Below, piece by piece: positions 11,526 to 22,124 of a DNA stretch of 64,000 bases. A model generated the notes under the pieces. That model was not told the origin of the DNA. It saw only the letters and a list, made by a program, of their open reading frames with translations, and ran no database searches. Within the stretch, counting starts at the first letter, position 1. The number at the start of each line of letters is the position of its first letter. This stretch comes from Marsupella aquatica (lineage: Eukaryota > Marchantiophyta). The translations under genes and the position numbers were made by a program. Location: contig OZ316899.1 in assembly GCA_973895155.1 (NCBI GenBank), forward strand, positions 186,001 to 250,000, in the 5' to 3' direction.

Positions 11526-12861
11526 CTAGGACTTCACTCTCGTGTCTCAATCGCAGTCATGAGTTCAGCATCATTGGTAATACCTACTGTGGTCCCCTGT
11601 GGCGCTGCTCTCCTTTGTATTGCGCGTGGGAAGACCGAAATCTAGCGACATTTTCAAACCATGTATTGTGCAGCCGTTATTAGCAACTCGCATCCTTTGC
11701 TCACAAATTAACTGTCTTTCTCTATCACGCCCACGGTATTGCTGCTGAACTTTGCAATTTCAAACACTTCAATGTAGGCCTCTTTAACTTTCTCTGGGCG
11801 CTTCAAGGAGATGGATTCCAAACAGCCCTCCACCGGGATCTAATCACTGAGACTACACTTCAATGCCTACAACGTCACTACGCGCGCCACGAAGCGAAGG
11901 AAAGGAATGACGGAAAAAATGTGGCAGAGGCTTGCCTCAATTCAGCTCGGAAGCTCTTCACCAACAGCTCAGTCGCACCAACAAATCAAGTTGGCCTACA
12001 CTGTAGTACCTAGGACTTCTGATTGCTGGTCTCATAGCTCGCAAGGTGCACTGTCAAATTCCCATAACGCCACGTTCGACTGGCTCAGCTCCGCTATCAA
12101 GAAGGATGGGCTTAGCCTTCTTGAGGTCGATCCACTTACGGTGACAATTCTCCGAGGAGAGCTCCTGGTCAAACTCTCGAGTGTCGTCCACCTTGAAGGA
12201 ACCGGAGCTAACTCCTTTCCAGCTTCCTTTCTGCAACTGCGCATGGCCAGCCTGCTCTACTTTCAGCTTTCCAGATGCTACTGCGCGTCAGGGAGAGCAC
12301 TCTGGGTTGTGGGTTGGGCAAAGCCTTCCCTCAAATCCACAATAGTTTTGAATCCCTTTCCACCAGCCGGCTTAGCCCTGCCTCACTGATGTCCCCACCT
12401 CGCCAGAAAGCCACATTTTCATCCTTGTAAAGGGATCGTGCACTTTTGGAAGACCGAAGCCTGATGGGTGCAAGATTGGGGATATCAGCGGAACTAGGGA
12501 TTCCCTGGAAAACCAGCATCCAGGCAAGGCAAGGCATTCTTCAGTTTCAGCATCCTTTCCTGAGCTTCCAAGCCTTGCTGAGAATCAAAGGGCAAGAGGG
12601 ATTCCAGAGCCCCCTCTGTTTGATGCTATGGAATGACATCTGATTTTAGGGTCCCTAAACCCTAGTGACATCTATTTGTAGGAAAGAAGTCTTCATTGTT
12701 TACAAACTTGATTCATGCTTGTTTCATAGCAGTCCTTGCATTAATTAAAACATCAATGTGCACTTAGTTAAGAGAACTACTATTGGGGAATAAATGACCT
12801 TGCCATAAGGGTACTCTATTTGGATGGCAGTTTTTACTGCAAAAGTGAGGAGGTCTGGCTG

Positions 12862-13195
12862 GGATGGGACACCTTTTAATGTTCATTGGGTTTGCGCATT
12901 CTTAAGCCATGAATTGCTGACTAGTTTGTTCAAGATGACTCCAAAATTCAATGAATCCAGTATATACTAGATGGACTAGGTCTATGCAACTAGGATGGGA
13001 CACCTTTTAATATTCATTGGGTTTGCGCATTCTTAAGCCATGAATTGCTGACTAGTTTGTTCAAGATGACTCCAAAATTCAATGAATCCAATATATACTA
13101 GATGGACTAGGTCTATGCAACTAGGATGGGACACCTTTTAATATTCATTGGGTTTGCGCTTTCTTAAGCCATGAATTGCTAACTAGTTTGTCTTC
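12862..13195. repeat. 131-bp tandem repeat, about 2.6 copies
   Basis: Units start at 12862, 12993 and 13124 with GGATGGGACACCTTTTAAT and contain CATGAATTGCTGACTAGTTT. The third unit is cut short at about 13195. Only a handful of bases differ between units, so the expansion is recent. Confidence 0.9.
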
Positions 13196-13686
13196 TGACC
13201 ATGTTGTCATTATTATAACAAAAATTAAAGATCTTTATTTAGTCCAATTTCAACTCACAAATTTCCAACCATACTTTGATAACCTACAAGCAATTTTTAT
13301 AGATAATTTTTGGTTACATGCATGAATGATCTTAGTGTACACATATATGACATTGAAATCTACAATTTATTATGTAACCCTGAGGATTATCATTACAATG
13401 ACAATAATTCTTTTGAATCCCATGGGGAAACCTTTGTATTTTATCTCATTCATATCCTTGAAATGGTGTTGCAGAGTTCTTTGGCTCTTCATGTGAACAC
13501 AAAATCAAGGTGTAGGGTGAGCAAATTTTGTAGTAGTGGGTCAGATCTCTGCGTGGGCTCACCAAACTGAAGGTAGGGCTGGTGTCCATCCTATACACAG
13601 TGACACTTCCAATTCATTCCGATTACAGCAAATGTCTTTCCAACATGCCAACTAAACTGCGATGTCGATCTTATTGATTTGTAGGC

Positions 13687-14367
13687 ATGGCACGTAACAA
13701 GCAGAAGGCCAAGAAGCCTAAGACGGAGGTGAGCAACACACAGGTGTCTTGCACAGATTGTGAGAAGTTCTCCAAGAGTCAGGTGTACCAGAAGGCAGCT
13801 CATTGTTGTGCCATTTGTGATGATGGTGGGGGCTTGGTTATTTGTGATGGCCCATGCATGAGACATTTCCACGTGAACCCTGAGTCTAACCTTGCCGTAG
13901 AGAACAACTGTCCAGGGGTGGGCCTCCCCTCTGCACACGAGGGAGCCTGGATGTGCACTGATTGTGTAGAGAAGCAAGCTAAGTGTGCACAGTGTGGGAA
14001 GTTGGGGTCTTATGAGACCTTTGCTGATGCCGGGCTAGTTGTTCAGAAATGCCCTGACAGATTTTGCATAAGATTTTATTGTTTGTCATGTTTGCCTACT
14101 CATGCCACAGTTTGCCCACTTCATACATGCAAGGCATGTGGTGAGCATAATGATGAGTATTGGACAGACATAGTCCATTGTGTTAGATGTCCCACAATGT
14201 GGCATTTTCATTGCTTGAAGGACCTTCAAGCAGAAGGCTATGCTTGTGACAGAGAAATCTATGATCACTCTGCACATGGCGTTGATCGATGGATCTTTTA
14301 TTGTCATCGCCATCCGATTGATCCTACTTTGCGCATTCCTGTCAGAGATCACATATCTTGGCTTTGA
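13687..14367 (+). CDS. EDM2-like PHD-finger protein
   Basis: A 226-residue frame. After a lysine-rich start (NKQKAKKPKTE) comes a PHD-type zinc finger, CAICDDGGGLVICDGPCMRHFH (split here as CAICDDGG then CDGPCMRHFH), closed by WMCTDC. A second cysteine-rich unit follows (CAQCGKLGS, CPDRFCIRFYCLSC), then a third (CKACG, HCVRCPTMWHFHCL), and the protein ends YCHRHPIDP then PVRDHI. This order and the end motif match the extended PHD module of EDM2, a plant chromatin reader linked to H3K9 methylation and control of transposons in introns. EDM2 itself is much longer, so this is a stand-alone or truncated module. The ATG follows a splice-acceptor-like TTTGTAG, so an upstream exon is possible. It sits 650 bp before a TET/JBP-like gene on the same strand. 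Confidence 0.75.
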   Translation: MARNKQKAKKPKTEVSNTQVSCTDCEKFSKSQVYQKAAHCCAICDDGGGLVICDGPCMRHFHVNPESNLAVENNCPGVGLPSAHEGAWMCTDCVEKQAKCAQCGKLGSYETFADAGLVVQKCPDRFCIRFYCLSCLPTHATVCPLHTCKACGEHNDEYWTDIVHCVRCPTMWHFHCLKDLQAEGYACDREIYDHSAHGVDRWIFYCHRHPIDPTLRIPVRDHISWL

Positions 14368-15015
14368 AGCTAAACGAAGTGGGTTGGCAGAGTGCCCCTA
14401 ATGTGGATGTATTGTTTGGAGATTGCAGAAAGTTCATTTTTTATGAGAAGGACCATTGAGATATTAGGCAGCAGTTATCTTGTGCTTACATGTGGCTAGG
14501 TACATGCCACTAAAAACTTACCTTAAGCCTTCTAGGATCTCTTCAGACTGAGCAATCATTTTGAAAATTATAAACTTATTATTATGTGCCTATGAAGTAT
14601 AAGGTTTTTTTAATGGATAACAAATTCTTAATTTGTATAAGTTCTTGATTCTGATTCAATGGGTACTAGTTCTTTATTTATAACATATTTTATATGTGGC
14701 ATCACAAAATAATACTCAAGACACTATCTTCTTTTTGTATTCTATGCAGTATCATTCATGGCAATATTTGAACAATATTGAAGCCAGACCCAAGAAAAGA
14801 AGTGACGACTACTTTGGACAAATCAGTACTTTGGAAAGGTGAGCACCTAAACATCAAATTTATCCCTTTTTGTACTCCTAAATCTTGAATGATTCATAAA
14901 TTTAATGATAAAAGTTACAACTTACGGCATTTCGGTACTCAGATCTTAAATGGTTCGTGTATATTTGACCGGAATTGTAATTTTTACTAAATAAATTATT
15001 GTTCTTACATGGCAG

Positions 15016-16380
15016 ATGGGAAAAAGAAAGCGTAATACTTTAAGAAAAAAAGAATTGGGGGAAGATTTTTCTGTGGATGTATTTGTTACAGTGTGGGAAG
15101 ACCTCAAAAAATTAGATACCATAAAATTGAAGTTTGCACTTCATTGGATTCTATGCCATGACAACATCCTTGAACTTTTTGTTAAAAAAGTTCTTAAACT
15201 AGAGTCTTCAAGATTTTCAAGAACACTATTCTTGAATGGGTATCAAAATTGTAGAAGCCATATCATTCAGATCTTTCCTCCTGAGGTGTTCATTGAAATT
15301 GATGACGTCTTTCTTCATCACAGTTTCAGACTAAAATTACCTCAACCTTTGAAAAAATCAATTACCATGTTTTCTAATCTTGACATTAGAAAGCTTAAAC
15401 TTTTTCAAAAAGAAAGAGATAATATTTATAGAAGTGGAGGAACTTATGCCAAAGTTGAAGTAGACGTTCAACGTATTTCCTCTTCAAAACTAAAAACACT
15501 TACGGGTGTAATTTTAGGCGATTGGGATCAAACTACAACAACATTTACCTCTGATCCAAACTTTATTTTCTCAAAATTTCCATCAGACCTCATTATCATA
15601 GAAGAAAAAAAAGGATTTACCTATCTTTTTGATAGGTCTGGAATCAACCCATATTTGATAGCAATGATATTCCATCAAGATATCCTATCACCTGATTCAA
15701 TGATCTTCATTCGAAGATTATTAGAACAATTATATGCTGCCCATCATGTTATCCAAAGAGGGAAAGGAAAAAGATCATGGGAAAGTAAGATGACAGGGTT
15801 TGGTCCTTTTCATAATCCTTACAAAAAAGATCAAAGTTGTGTATCTTTTTATACTCATGAACAAAAGATAAAGACATTCTTCAATCAAGATTGTCCTGAT
15901 GCAGCCAATTTTGAAGACATGGTAGATAAATATTTTCATCGAGAGTTAATCGATATTATACTTGGACTCTACATGTGGTTATGTCCACAAATGTTAGACA
16001 GTTTTTTAGATTATTCTCATCCTTACTTACGTTCAAATGATTATGAGATGAACATATTTGATAAAGCACTAAAATGTAAAGGTCCTAGTGCTTATCAATT
16101 ATATATTAGTAAAGATTATTGTGTAGAAACTCACGCTGATCATGATACAGCAGAATTTACTTTATGTTATGTTAGTCATCCTGATGCCAAAATTTCTCCT
16201 GGAAACTTTATTATTCCAGAGTATGGAATATTATTACCTATTAGAGATGGTAATTTATTTTCATTTCGTAGTGACATTGTCCATGGCACAGGATATAGAA
16301 TTCCAACATCAAATCCTATATACGTAGGAGCTGTTACCATAAACAAAAAATTAGATAGACTTTTACAAAGAAAACATTAA
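15016..16380 (+). CDS. TET/JBP-like 2-oxoglutarate Fe(II) dioxygenase
   Basis: A 454-residue, intronless, strongly AT-rich frame. The C-terminal half has the signature of a double-stranded beta-helix dioxygenase: ETHADHD with an HxD pair (His373, Asp375), then GNFIIPEYGILLPIRDG, then FRSDIVHGTGYR with the distal His423 and Arg428 as candidate 2-oxoglutarate contact. The 'F.lPEYGI.L...DG.LF.FRS...HGT' pattern is that of the TET/JBP group, which oxidises 5-methylpyrimidines in DNA. The N-terminal 200 residues are basic and unassigned. The ATG follows CTTACATGGCAG, a good splice acceptor, and a possible upstream exon ending in GTGAGC at about 14838 precedes it. A truncated copy lies at 30293-30727. 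Activity on 5-methylcytosine is inference; it could be another 2OG enzyme. Confidence 0.65.
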   Translation: MGKRKRNTLRKKELGEDFSVDVFVTVWEDLKKLDTIKLKFALHWILCHDNILELFVKKVLKLESSRFSRTLFLNGYQNCRSHIIQIFPPEVFIEIDDVFLHHSFRLKLPQPLKKSITMFSNLDIRKLKLFQKERDNIYRSGGTYAKVEVDVQRISSSKLKTLTGVILGDWDQTTTTFTSDPNFIFSKFPSDLIIIEEKKGFTYLFDRSGINPYLIAMIFHQDILSPDSMIFIRRLLEQLYAAHHVIQRGKGKRSWESKMTGFGPFHNPYKKDQSCVSFYTHEQKIKTFFNQDCPDAANFEDMVDKYFHRELIDIILGLYMWLCPQMLDSFLDYSHPYLRSNDYEMNIFDKALKCKGPSAYQLYISKDYCVETHADHDTAEFTLCYVSHPDAKISPGNFIIPEYGILLPIRDGNLFSFRSDIVHGTGYRIPTSNPIYVGAVTINKKLDRLLQRKH

Positions 16381-16851
16381 TAAAAAAGCAAATATATTAT
16401 TTACATTTATAATTATTTTTTATTACTCTAGACAGGTTAAAGTCTGGGTTCTTTAATTTGAGGAATATAGGATCATAGGAAAATGTGTAAGAGTAGGAAT
16501 CATGGCATCTTATGCTAGGAGTGGGAAAACCAGGAGGGTTAAGAGGAGATGATGGTCCAACTTAAGAGGAGGTGAAAAGGACCTAGTAGTGAAAGTAGGA
16601 ATCTCAATGTCAAGTGGATAGTTTTCCTCAAACATGTCATATATCTCCCTTAAGTTCTTACAGATCCTTGAAAGGCCTATAAATACATCATCCATTTTGA
16701 CACTCTCATCCACTACTAGGTAATTTATCTTGGAGAATAGAATGGGAGTGGTATTCTTGACCAAGTATTCATCATGTTGGACCCTAGATATATCATTTAT
16801 TTCATGAAAAGGAGCTTTAGAACCAATTTTCTGGAGGCAACTCCAAGGCTA

Positions 16852-16882
16852 GTTAGGGATTTAGGGTTTAGGGTTTTTTTTC
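16852..16882 (+). repeat. Short interstitial telomere-like tract
   Basis: GTTAGGGATTTAGGG and TTTAGGGTTT follow each other, then a run of T. On the minus strand it reads as A-rich then CCCTAAA units, directly after the LINE remnant, so it may be the scar of LINE insertion or of break repair. Confidence 0.75.
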
Positions 16883-17058
16883 CTTCAAAAAAACCATAGA
16901 AACCCACGGGAAGGGGGGCCCAACAGGGCAACAAAAACCGAGGCAGCAAAATGCAAACCTGGTGAGACCAAGGGGTCCAAAGGTGCAAGGGCTCAAAAGG
17001 AGTGAACAAGGTAGGGAAAAGCACTAATCAAAGGAAAATCCTGTTAGCTATGACTGTT

Positions 17059-17700
17059 TCAACTAGAAAGCCATGCATGATCCGAACGAGTAATCCACCT
17101 AAGACGTTCCTTACTCACCAACTCTTTGACTCTCAATAATCTAGTATGTTTTCTACTGGGACCAGAGGCCTCACAGAGGCCATGCAAGGAATCCAACATT
17201 TCTGAAAGGAGGAGATTCAAGTTGAACCTTCTACTATTAGCACGATTAAAGCGCTGCTCGTTCCATGCTAGCCAAAGAGTCCAAAGCACATGGTAAACCA
17301 CAAAAACACGAATGGTGCCCTCGATTGGAGTGCAGCCAGTGACCTCCACGACAGAAAAAATGTTCAAGTACCGCCAAGAAATAACTCCAAGAAAAGTCCA
17401 CCAAGCTAGCTGCCAACACCTCTTAGCAAAGGGACAAGTGAAGAAAAGATGAGGAGAAAAACACCTCTAAAATATGGGCGCAAAGTAGACAGCTTCCATC
17501 TCCTTAATTTACCAATTCTGCTAGCTTGAACCCCAGTGAATAACCCTTGAGCTGCTATCCTCCAGAGAAAAATGGGGACTTTCAACGGTAAATCAGAAGA
17601 CCAGAGAGCATTCCAGAGTTTGTTCCACTCAAGGTCTAATAAAGAAATGCTCCAAATCCTATTAAGTCTTAGAGAATCAGAGCCTTTCGGTTGAATCACA
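17059..17700 (-). pseudogene. LINE retrotransposon 3' remnant (zf-RVT domain)
   Basis: On the minus strand the first frame (17700-17406) has WNKLWNALWSSDLPLKVPIF then LWRIAAQGLFT. After a frameshift near 17460-17480 the reading resumes with HLFFTCPFAKRCWQLAWW and WTLWLAWNEQRFN. This W..LW, F.WR, H.F..C..A...W pattern is the zinc-binding domain (zf-RVT) that ends plant non-LTR reverse transcriptases. The rest of the reverse transcriptase is absent, as expected for a 5'-truncated, decayed LINE. A tail of T/A-rich sequence and telomere-like repeats follows at 16852-16882. Confidence 0.8.
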
Positions 17701-18317
17701 GCCTTTCGGTCAAATCAAAGGTACATGCACGGGCATTGGGCAGGGTGAATCTTGTCAGAAGTTCACATTTGTTAGACTAGAACCATTGGGTTGCACGAGC
17801 TTTGAGGTCTCCTAAGCAATCACCAGTGCCTTTGATTTTGTCCCTAAACTAAGCAAAGTTCTCTCGTAGCATGTTAAGGAGAGCCCTCTACCTCTAAACA
17901 ATGAGATCCTAAACTAACTTCACTCGAAACATCTCTAGGTATGTAAATAGACAAACACTCATCAGGGAGGTCCAATTCTCAATTTCACAAAGAGTAGACA
18001 TAGAAGTAGGCCCTATGGAGATAGATGAAATCAATAGAACGGAGAAACTAGTGAGGAGCAAGAAAACTACTCATACACAAATGGTCACTCCCAAGTTGGA
18101 ATTTTCCAAGTTTTAGAATAGAAAGAAAAGTGACTCTTCCATGGTAATAATGGATAGAAACCAAACAGAGATGAATAATAAGAAAAAAACAACTAATACA
18201 AAGATAAATTGAATTTAGGGGTGAAATGAATACAATGGGCATCATCATACCTCAGAGCTTTGTTCATTATAATCCCCTGGGAAGTCCACATCTAGAGATT
18301 TTGACTTTGATTCTTAT
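17701..18317. other. No gene seen
   Basis: AT-rich sequence with no coding frame of a known family. It separates the LINE remnant from the convergent end of the minus-strand two-frame unit. Confidence 0.5.
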
Positions 18318-19823
18318 CTAAGTGTAATTGTAATCTGTAAACATATCAAAGTGAATTCGCTCCATGGTCGTGTTGTCCCTTTGATCAAGTGCAGCATATC
18401 GAGCTTCCCGGTCTTCATCTACTTGCTCTTGTCTTGCATGACACTGAGCCCATCTTCTCCTACTCATGTCATTCCTAAATGTCATTTGTCTCTCCTCTCT
18501 CTGTCCGGGGGTTTCCTCAACCATACCTTCCTCATTGTACAGTTTATACACACCGGGTCCTCGCTTGTCTGAAAGTTGTAGTTCATCATCAATGTCCTCT
18601 TCTTCCAGGGATTCAGTAATGAGGTAGGACTTACTGACACCTGTAGCACTTCCCCATCTTAGCATAGGTAGCTCACCTTTCAGAAACCCAGCTGCCACCA
18701 TCAAATTGTACATCCTAGCAGCTGAAGGCCCTGCTCGACTAAATAATTTCCACAAATCTAGACCACCATCCTCCATCTCTCCAGTAACTGAGATGCGTAC
18801 ATCTGCTTTCTTGCCTGACCTTCCCACAACTTCGTATAATGTTCTTGTGAAGCAATACCATTTAAAATACCGGGGATCCTTGAGCATGTTGTTGTATGTT
18901 TCAATGTGATGGACACTCCACAACCATTTCTCGATCTGCTCCAAAAAACTTATCTGCTGATTTGTCTTGTAACTAGGTGTCATTAGTATCCGGATACTTG
19001 GATGGTGCTGCCAGATAGAAAAGTAAGTGGGGGTCGCTTCATACATAACAGCTATTCCATCCTGTCCTTCTATGTGATCTCCCTCTCGCACTTGGTAATC
19101 CTGTGGTGGATCATGATATCCCCAAAGCAAAGCGGGACCAAAGTACTTCCCAATATTATAATTATACACACCTAGCTCTAACCATGTAATAACTACTTCT
19201 GTGGGAGTCACTGCTTCCCAATAACTACTTTTCTCCAAGTGAACCAAAGATACATCTTCTGGGTTAAAGGGGTATACATCATTTCTAAAGTAACCCCCTT
19301 GACGAGCCACCACCGCTGGGTCACGCCTCAATTCATAAAAGAACCTCATTGCCAAGTGACTAAGCTCAGGTGCAATTGGTAGATTAAAACTCATCCAATC
19401 ATCAGATACTACTATGTCAGAGGTGAAAAATGGGTTGAATGCTACAGTAACCCCGTCCCTCTCCATCTTCTTCCACTGGGCAGCCTGCAAAAATGTGATG
19501 AGTCGGGGAAGTGTATACTTCCCACAATTGATCCGTACTTCCCGAGCAGCCCACGTTTTCAATATCAAGGGCAACAACTCATATAACTTACTATAAACAT
19601 CTAGACAACATTTTCTCTGGTTATCCCTCTGTGCTAATCCCTCATGAACCATATTAGCCATTGCTTTAAGTGCAATAAAAGTTTCATTTTGAGGATGCTC
19701 CCTTTCTAATTCCGACAACATGAATTGAGCTATTCGACTGTTAGCCCGGCCTCCTAATCTATAAGACAAATCCTCAGGTAATTGTACATTAATATGTCCA
19801 GACCACTCAAAAAAAGGCAGCAT
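18318..19823 (-). CDS. Unrecognised 501-residue protein, second frame of a two-frame unit
   Basis: I do not recognise this protein. It has aromatic-rich globular sequence (PFFEWSGHINVQLPEDLSY, IGKYFGPALLWGYHDPP, FKWYCFTRTLYEVVG) and an acidic then arginine-rich C-terminus. The open frame reaches about 120 bp upstream of the first ATG, into the end of the preceding frame (19892-22042), through GDWDQIWDEVPIRIRF. The two frames differ by one register and overlap by about 50 bp. They may form one protein of about 1240 residues joined by a frameshift or a short intron (a GTAAAT donor lies at the overlap), or one sequencing or mutational indel may split them. Confidence 0.55.
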   Translation of the reverse strand: MLPFFEWSGHINVQLPEDLSYRLGGRANSRIAQFMLSELEREHPQNETFIALKAMANMVHEGLAQRDNQRKCCLDVYSKLYELLPLILKTWAAREVRINCGKYTLPRLITFLQAAQWKKMERDGVTVAFNPFFTSDIVVSDDWMSFNLPIAPELSHLAMRFFYELRRDPAVVARQGGYFRNDVYPFNPEDVSLVHLEKSSYWEAVTPTEVVITWLELGVYNYNIGKYFGPALLWGYHDPPQDYQVREGDHIEGQDGIAVMYEATPTYFSIWQHHPSIRILMTPSYKTNQQISFLEQIEKWLWSVHHIETYNNMLKDPRYFKWYCFTRTLYEVVGRSGKKADVRISVTGEMEDGGLDLWKLFSRAGPSAARMYNLMVAAGFLKGELPMLRWGSATGVSKSYLITESLEEEDIDDELQLSDKRGPGVYKLYNEEGMVEETPGQREERQMTFRNDMSRRRWAQCHARQEQVDEDREARYAALDQRDNTTMERIHFDMFTDYNYT

Positions 19824-19891
19824 GAATCTAATCCTTATGGGGACTTCATCCCAAATCTGATCCCAATCTCCAGGTCTGATATCCCTTTTAT

Positions 19892-22042
19892 TTACCTCTG
19901 CATTGGCCGAAGGGTTTCCAGTTCGAGGGCTTCATCAACCTCAATCGGATCCCAACGATCACTCTGCTCTCCAGACATTGTGGTCCAGTGGTTGATGCTG
20001 ATCTTTTTCAGGATCTCAACTCGTTGTTTGTTTATTGGGTCTTTCAAAGCCCCATCCAATAACTTGGTGGCTTTCTTTGCTTCATCTCTCAACTCTTGCA
20101 CTCGAAGTTCCCAAGCATCATAAGCATGTCGTGGTATCCGAACATCCTTAGAATTACATTGCACCAACTCTCGCTGGGCTATTTCACCCAACCACTTCTT
20201 TCTCTCCTTCTCTCTCTGCTTGGCACTTAATTCCAATGTTCGGATATACTCCACCCTCTCGAGGTTTTGCTGCTCCAACTTTTGTAATGCTTCAAAAGTC
20301 AGTGTGAGCTGCTGGGTAGTTTCTTTAAGCGACTTCTCTATCACTGTTATCATCTGAGAGGTATGACCTGCACATTGAGAGTGAGTATGGCATACTTTAG
20401 CAAATTCATCTTCTAATTGCAGCCGCTTCTCCTTTTCTTCTTCATATTGGCCTGAAGCCTCCTTGCTCGCTTTTTGGGCCTCCTTCAATTGTGCATTCAA
20501 CTCTCTGCCCTCTTCTTCAAAGGCAGCTACATACCGACTCAATTCTTCTGCCTTTGTGGTATTCTGAGTGTGTTGCTTCTCTGCTTCCTTCCGGACAGTT
20601 GTCACTTCCTCTATCAGCAAAGTAATCCTTGCCTCTTTTTCTTGGGACTTCATCTCCTGCTCATGCAACATTTGTTCTCGTATCTCCACCTTCTCATTGA
20701 GGAGTCTCACCATCTCCTTGTTTTCCTTCAGCAAACTCTCCAACTTCTCAATCCTCCCTTGGAGCTTAAGGTTGGTGTTGGCGCTTCTGAACATATCTTC
20801 TTCCTGCTGCTTTGCCTTTTCTCTCTCTCTTACCCCAGTTTCTACTTCGAGTGCACAAATGTGGGCCAACCCGTGCACTTCCTTGGCTTGTTGTAACCAC
20901 AAACGTTTGTCAGTTCCTACAGGGAAGGGTCGATTAATAAACTTCATCCTCTGCTCAAAGGAGGTGAGCTCAGACAAGACAACATTTGATAGCAACTCTG
21001 TCAACATTGGTTGATGGTATACATAATCAGATTGGGCAGTCGATGTCATAGCTTCTTCTTCCTCTTTGACCGGGATTATCACTCTCCTTTTCTTTCTTTT
21101 CAAGGACTTAACACATGCATTCCCCTTTATCCTCAATGTGCGTAATCCTTGTGCGCCTTCTTCATCAGAATTGTCCACTTCATCTTCACTGCTTGAGACC
21201 AGGCCCGAGACCAGGGATCCCTTTGGGGCATAGAGTCTCGGATTCTCTTCTTCCCCATCCTCGCTCTCCGACTCCTCCTTTTCTTCTTCCTCCTGATTTG
21301 CCTCCTCTCGCTCCTCTGAATCGCTGTCCTGCAAGGAGATTATTGTTACCCCGGTTGTGACCCTGTCGGCAGTGAGGGCGTGGTCCATCACTACGCTTAA
21401 TACATATGCACAAACTGACGGAAACAATGGTAGCCCCTTCCTGGTTATAACACTTGCAAGGTTGCGCTTCCATATCAACAATGGGTGAAGAGTTCCATCT
21501 AATACTCTCTTGGCAACTGATAGTTGCTCTGGCGTTACATAATGGTACCCACTCTTGAGGATTACCCACTTAGTAAAGAACTCCACATACTTGCGGACCT
21601 CTTGGTTTGTCATAACGCCATATTGGACCTTCTTCTCATGCTGGAGCTCTCCTCCTTGTTTTAGGAAGGCACTCATCTCTCTTCCCGTAAGTGCCTCAAT
21701 TGGATAGTCAGCTGGTAGGCTATCTGGGGCGGAAATCCCAAACAAAGTCGCTAATTCCTTGTTGGGGATGCGGTAGGCTTGTGCTCTGTATGTGATAAAC
21801 ACTCCAGTATCTGCAAAATTGACATCCACAATATCTTTGTAAAGCTGACAAGCACGATCAATTGATACAAACCTATCAATTCGGACAAGCCCATAGCATC
21901 GAGCCCTTTCAAATATCTCTCTGTATTCTTCAATGAAAGCCACCTCAGAGATTGAGTTCCTCAATCTTTCTTCTGGAGTTGATCGAGGTTGTTTATTTTT
22001 GGCTGGAGGGACCTCTACTCGGGTTTGATTTGGAGATGTCAT
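19892..22042 (-). CDS. Coiled-coil protein with diverged LTR-ORF core domain
   Basis: A 716-residue frame. Residues about 20-240 hold a domain with YGLVRIDRFVSIDR, YRIPNKELATLFGISAPD and VRKYVEFFTKWVILKSGYH, ending KGLPLFPSVCAYVLSVV. The order of motifs parallels the core of the LTR-encoded family (LPW, then LFGxP, then an aromatic helical region), at low identity. An E/S-rich acidic stretch (residues about 230-290) and a long coiled coil (about 380-640, heptad-rich with many E, K, Q) follow. A close but broken copy lies at 49080-49645. The next frame (18318-19823) follows almost at once, so they are probably one unit. I infer a retroelement or domesticated gag-like role; no enzyme motif is present. 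Confidence 0.6.
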   Translation of the reverse strand: MTSPNQTRVEVPPAKNKQPRSTPEERLRNSISEVAFIEEYREIFERARCYGLVRIDRFVSIDRACQLYKDIVDVNFADTGVFITYRAQAYRIPNKELATLFGISAPDSLPADYPIEALTGREMSAFLKQGGELQHEKKVQYGVMTNQEVRKYVEFFTKWVILKSGYHYVTPEQLSVAKRVLDGTLHPLLIWKRNLASVITRKGLPLFPSVCAYVLSVVMDHALTADRVTTGVTIISLQDSDSEEREEANQEEEEKEESESEDGEEENPRLYAPKGSLVSGLVSSSEDEVDNSDEEGAQGLRTLRIKGNACVKSLKRKKRRVIIPVKEEEEAMTSTAQSDYVYHQPMLTELLSNVVLSELTSFEQRMKFINRPFPVGTDKRLWLQQAKEVHGLAHICALEVETGVREREKAKQQEEDMFRSANTNLKLQGRIEKLESLLKENKEMVRLLNEKVEIREQMLHEQEMKSQEKEARITLLIEEVTTVRKEAEKQHTQNTTKAEELSRYVAAFEEEGRELNAQLKEAQKASKEASGQYEEEKEKRLQLEDEFAKVCHTHSQCAGHTSQMITVIEKSLKETTQQLTLTFEALQKLEQQNLERVEYIRTLELSAKQREKERKKWLGEIAQRELVQCNSKDVRIPRHAYDAWELRVQELRDEAKKATKLLDGALKDPINKQRVEILKKISINHWTTMSGEQSDRWDPIEVDEALELETLRPMQR

Positions 22043-22124
22043 TGTGAAATCTTTACAAATGAAGGTAGTTCAGTCAACTTATCCACTTCACAAACATTCG
22101 GAACATCCTTCCTTCCTAAAGATT

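Larger units (their letters stand above)
7617..13686. other. Gene-poor stretch with short tandem repeats
   Basis: I find no coding frame with a recognisable family here. The longest frame (11907-12389, plus strand, 160 codons) has no motif I know and ordinary composition, so I do not call it a gene. The stretch holds several small tandem duplications, listed separately, and a telomere-like CCCTAAACCCTA at about 12652. The sequence at 8830-8915 also contains two copies of a CCCCGGCCCAGA-containing motif. Confidence 0.6.

Noticed and set aside
11907-12389. 160-codon plus-strand frame as a gene
   Set aside because: No motif, no relative in the window, and overlapping frames of similar length exist on the other strand.
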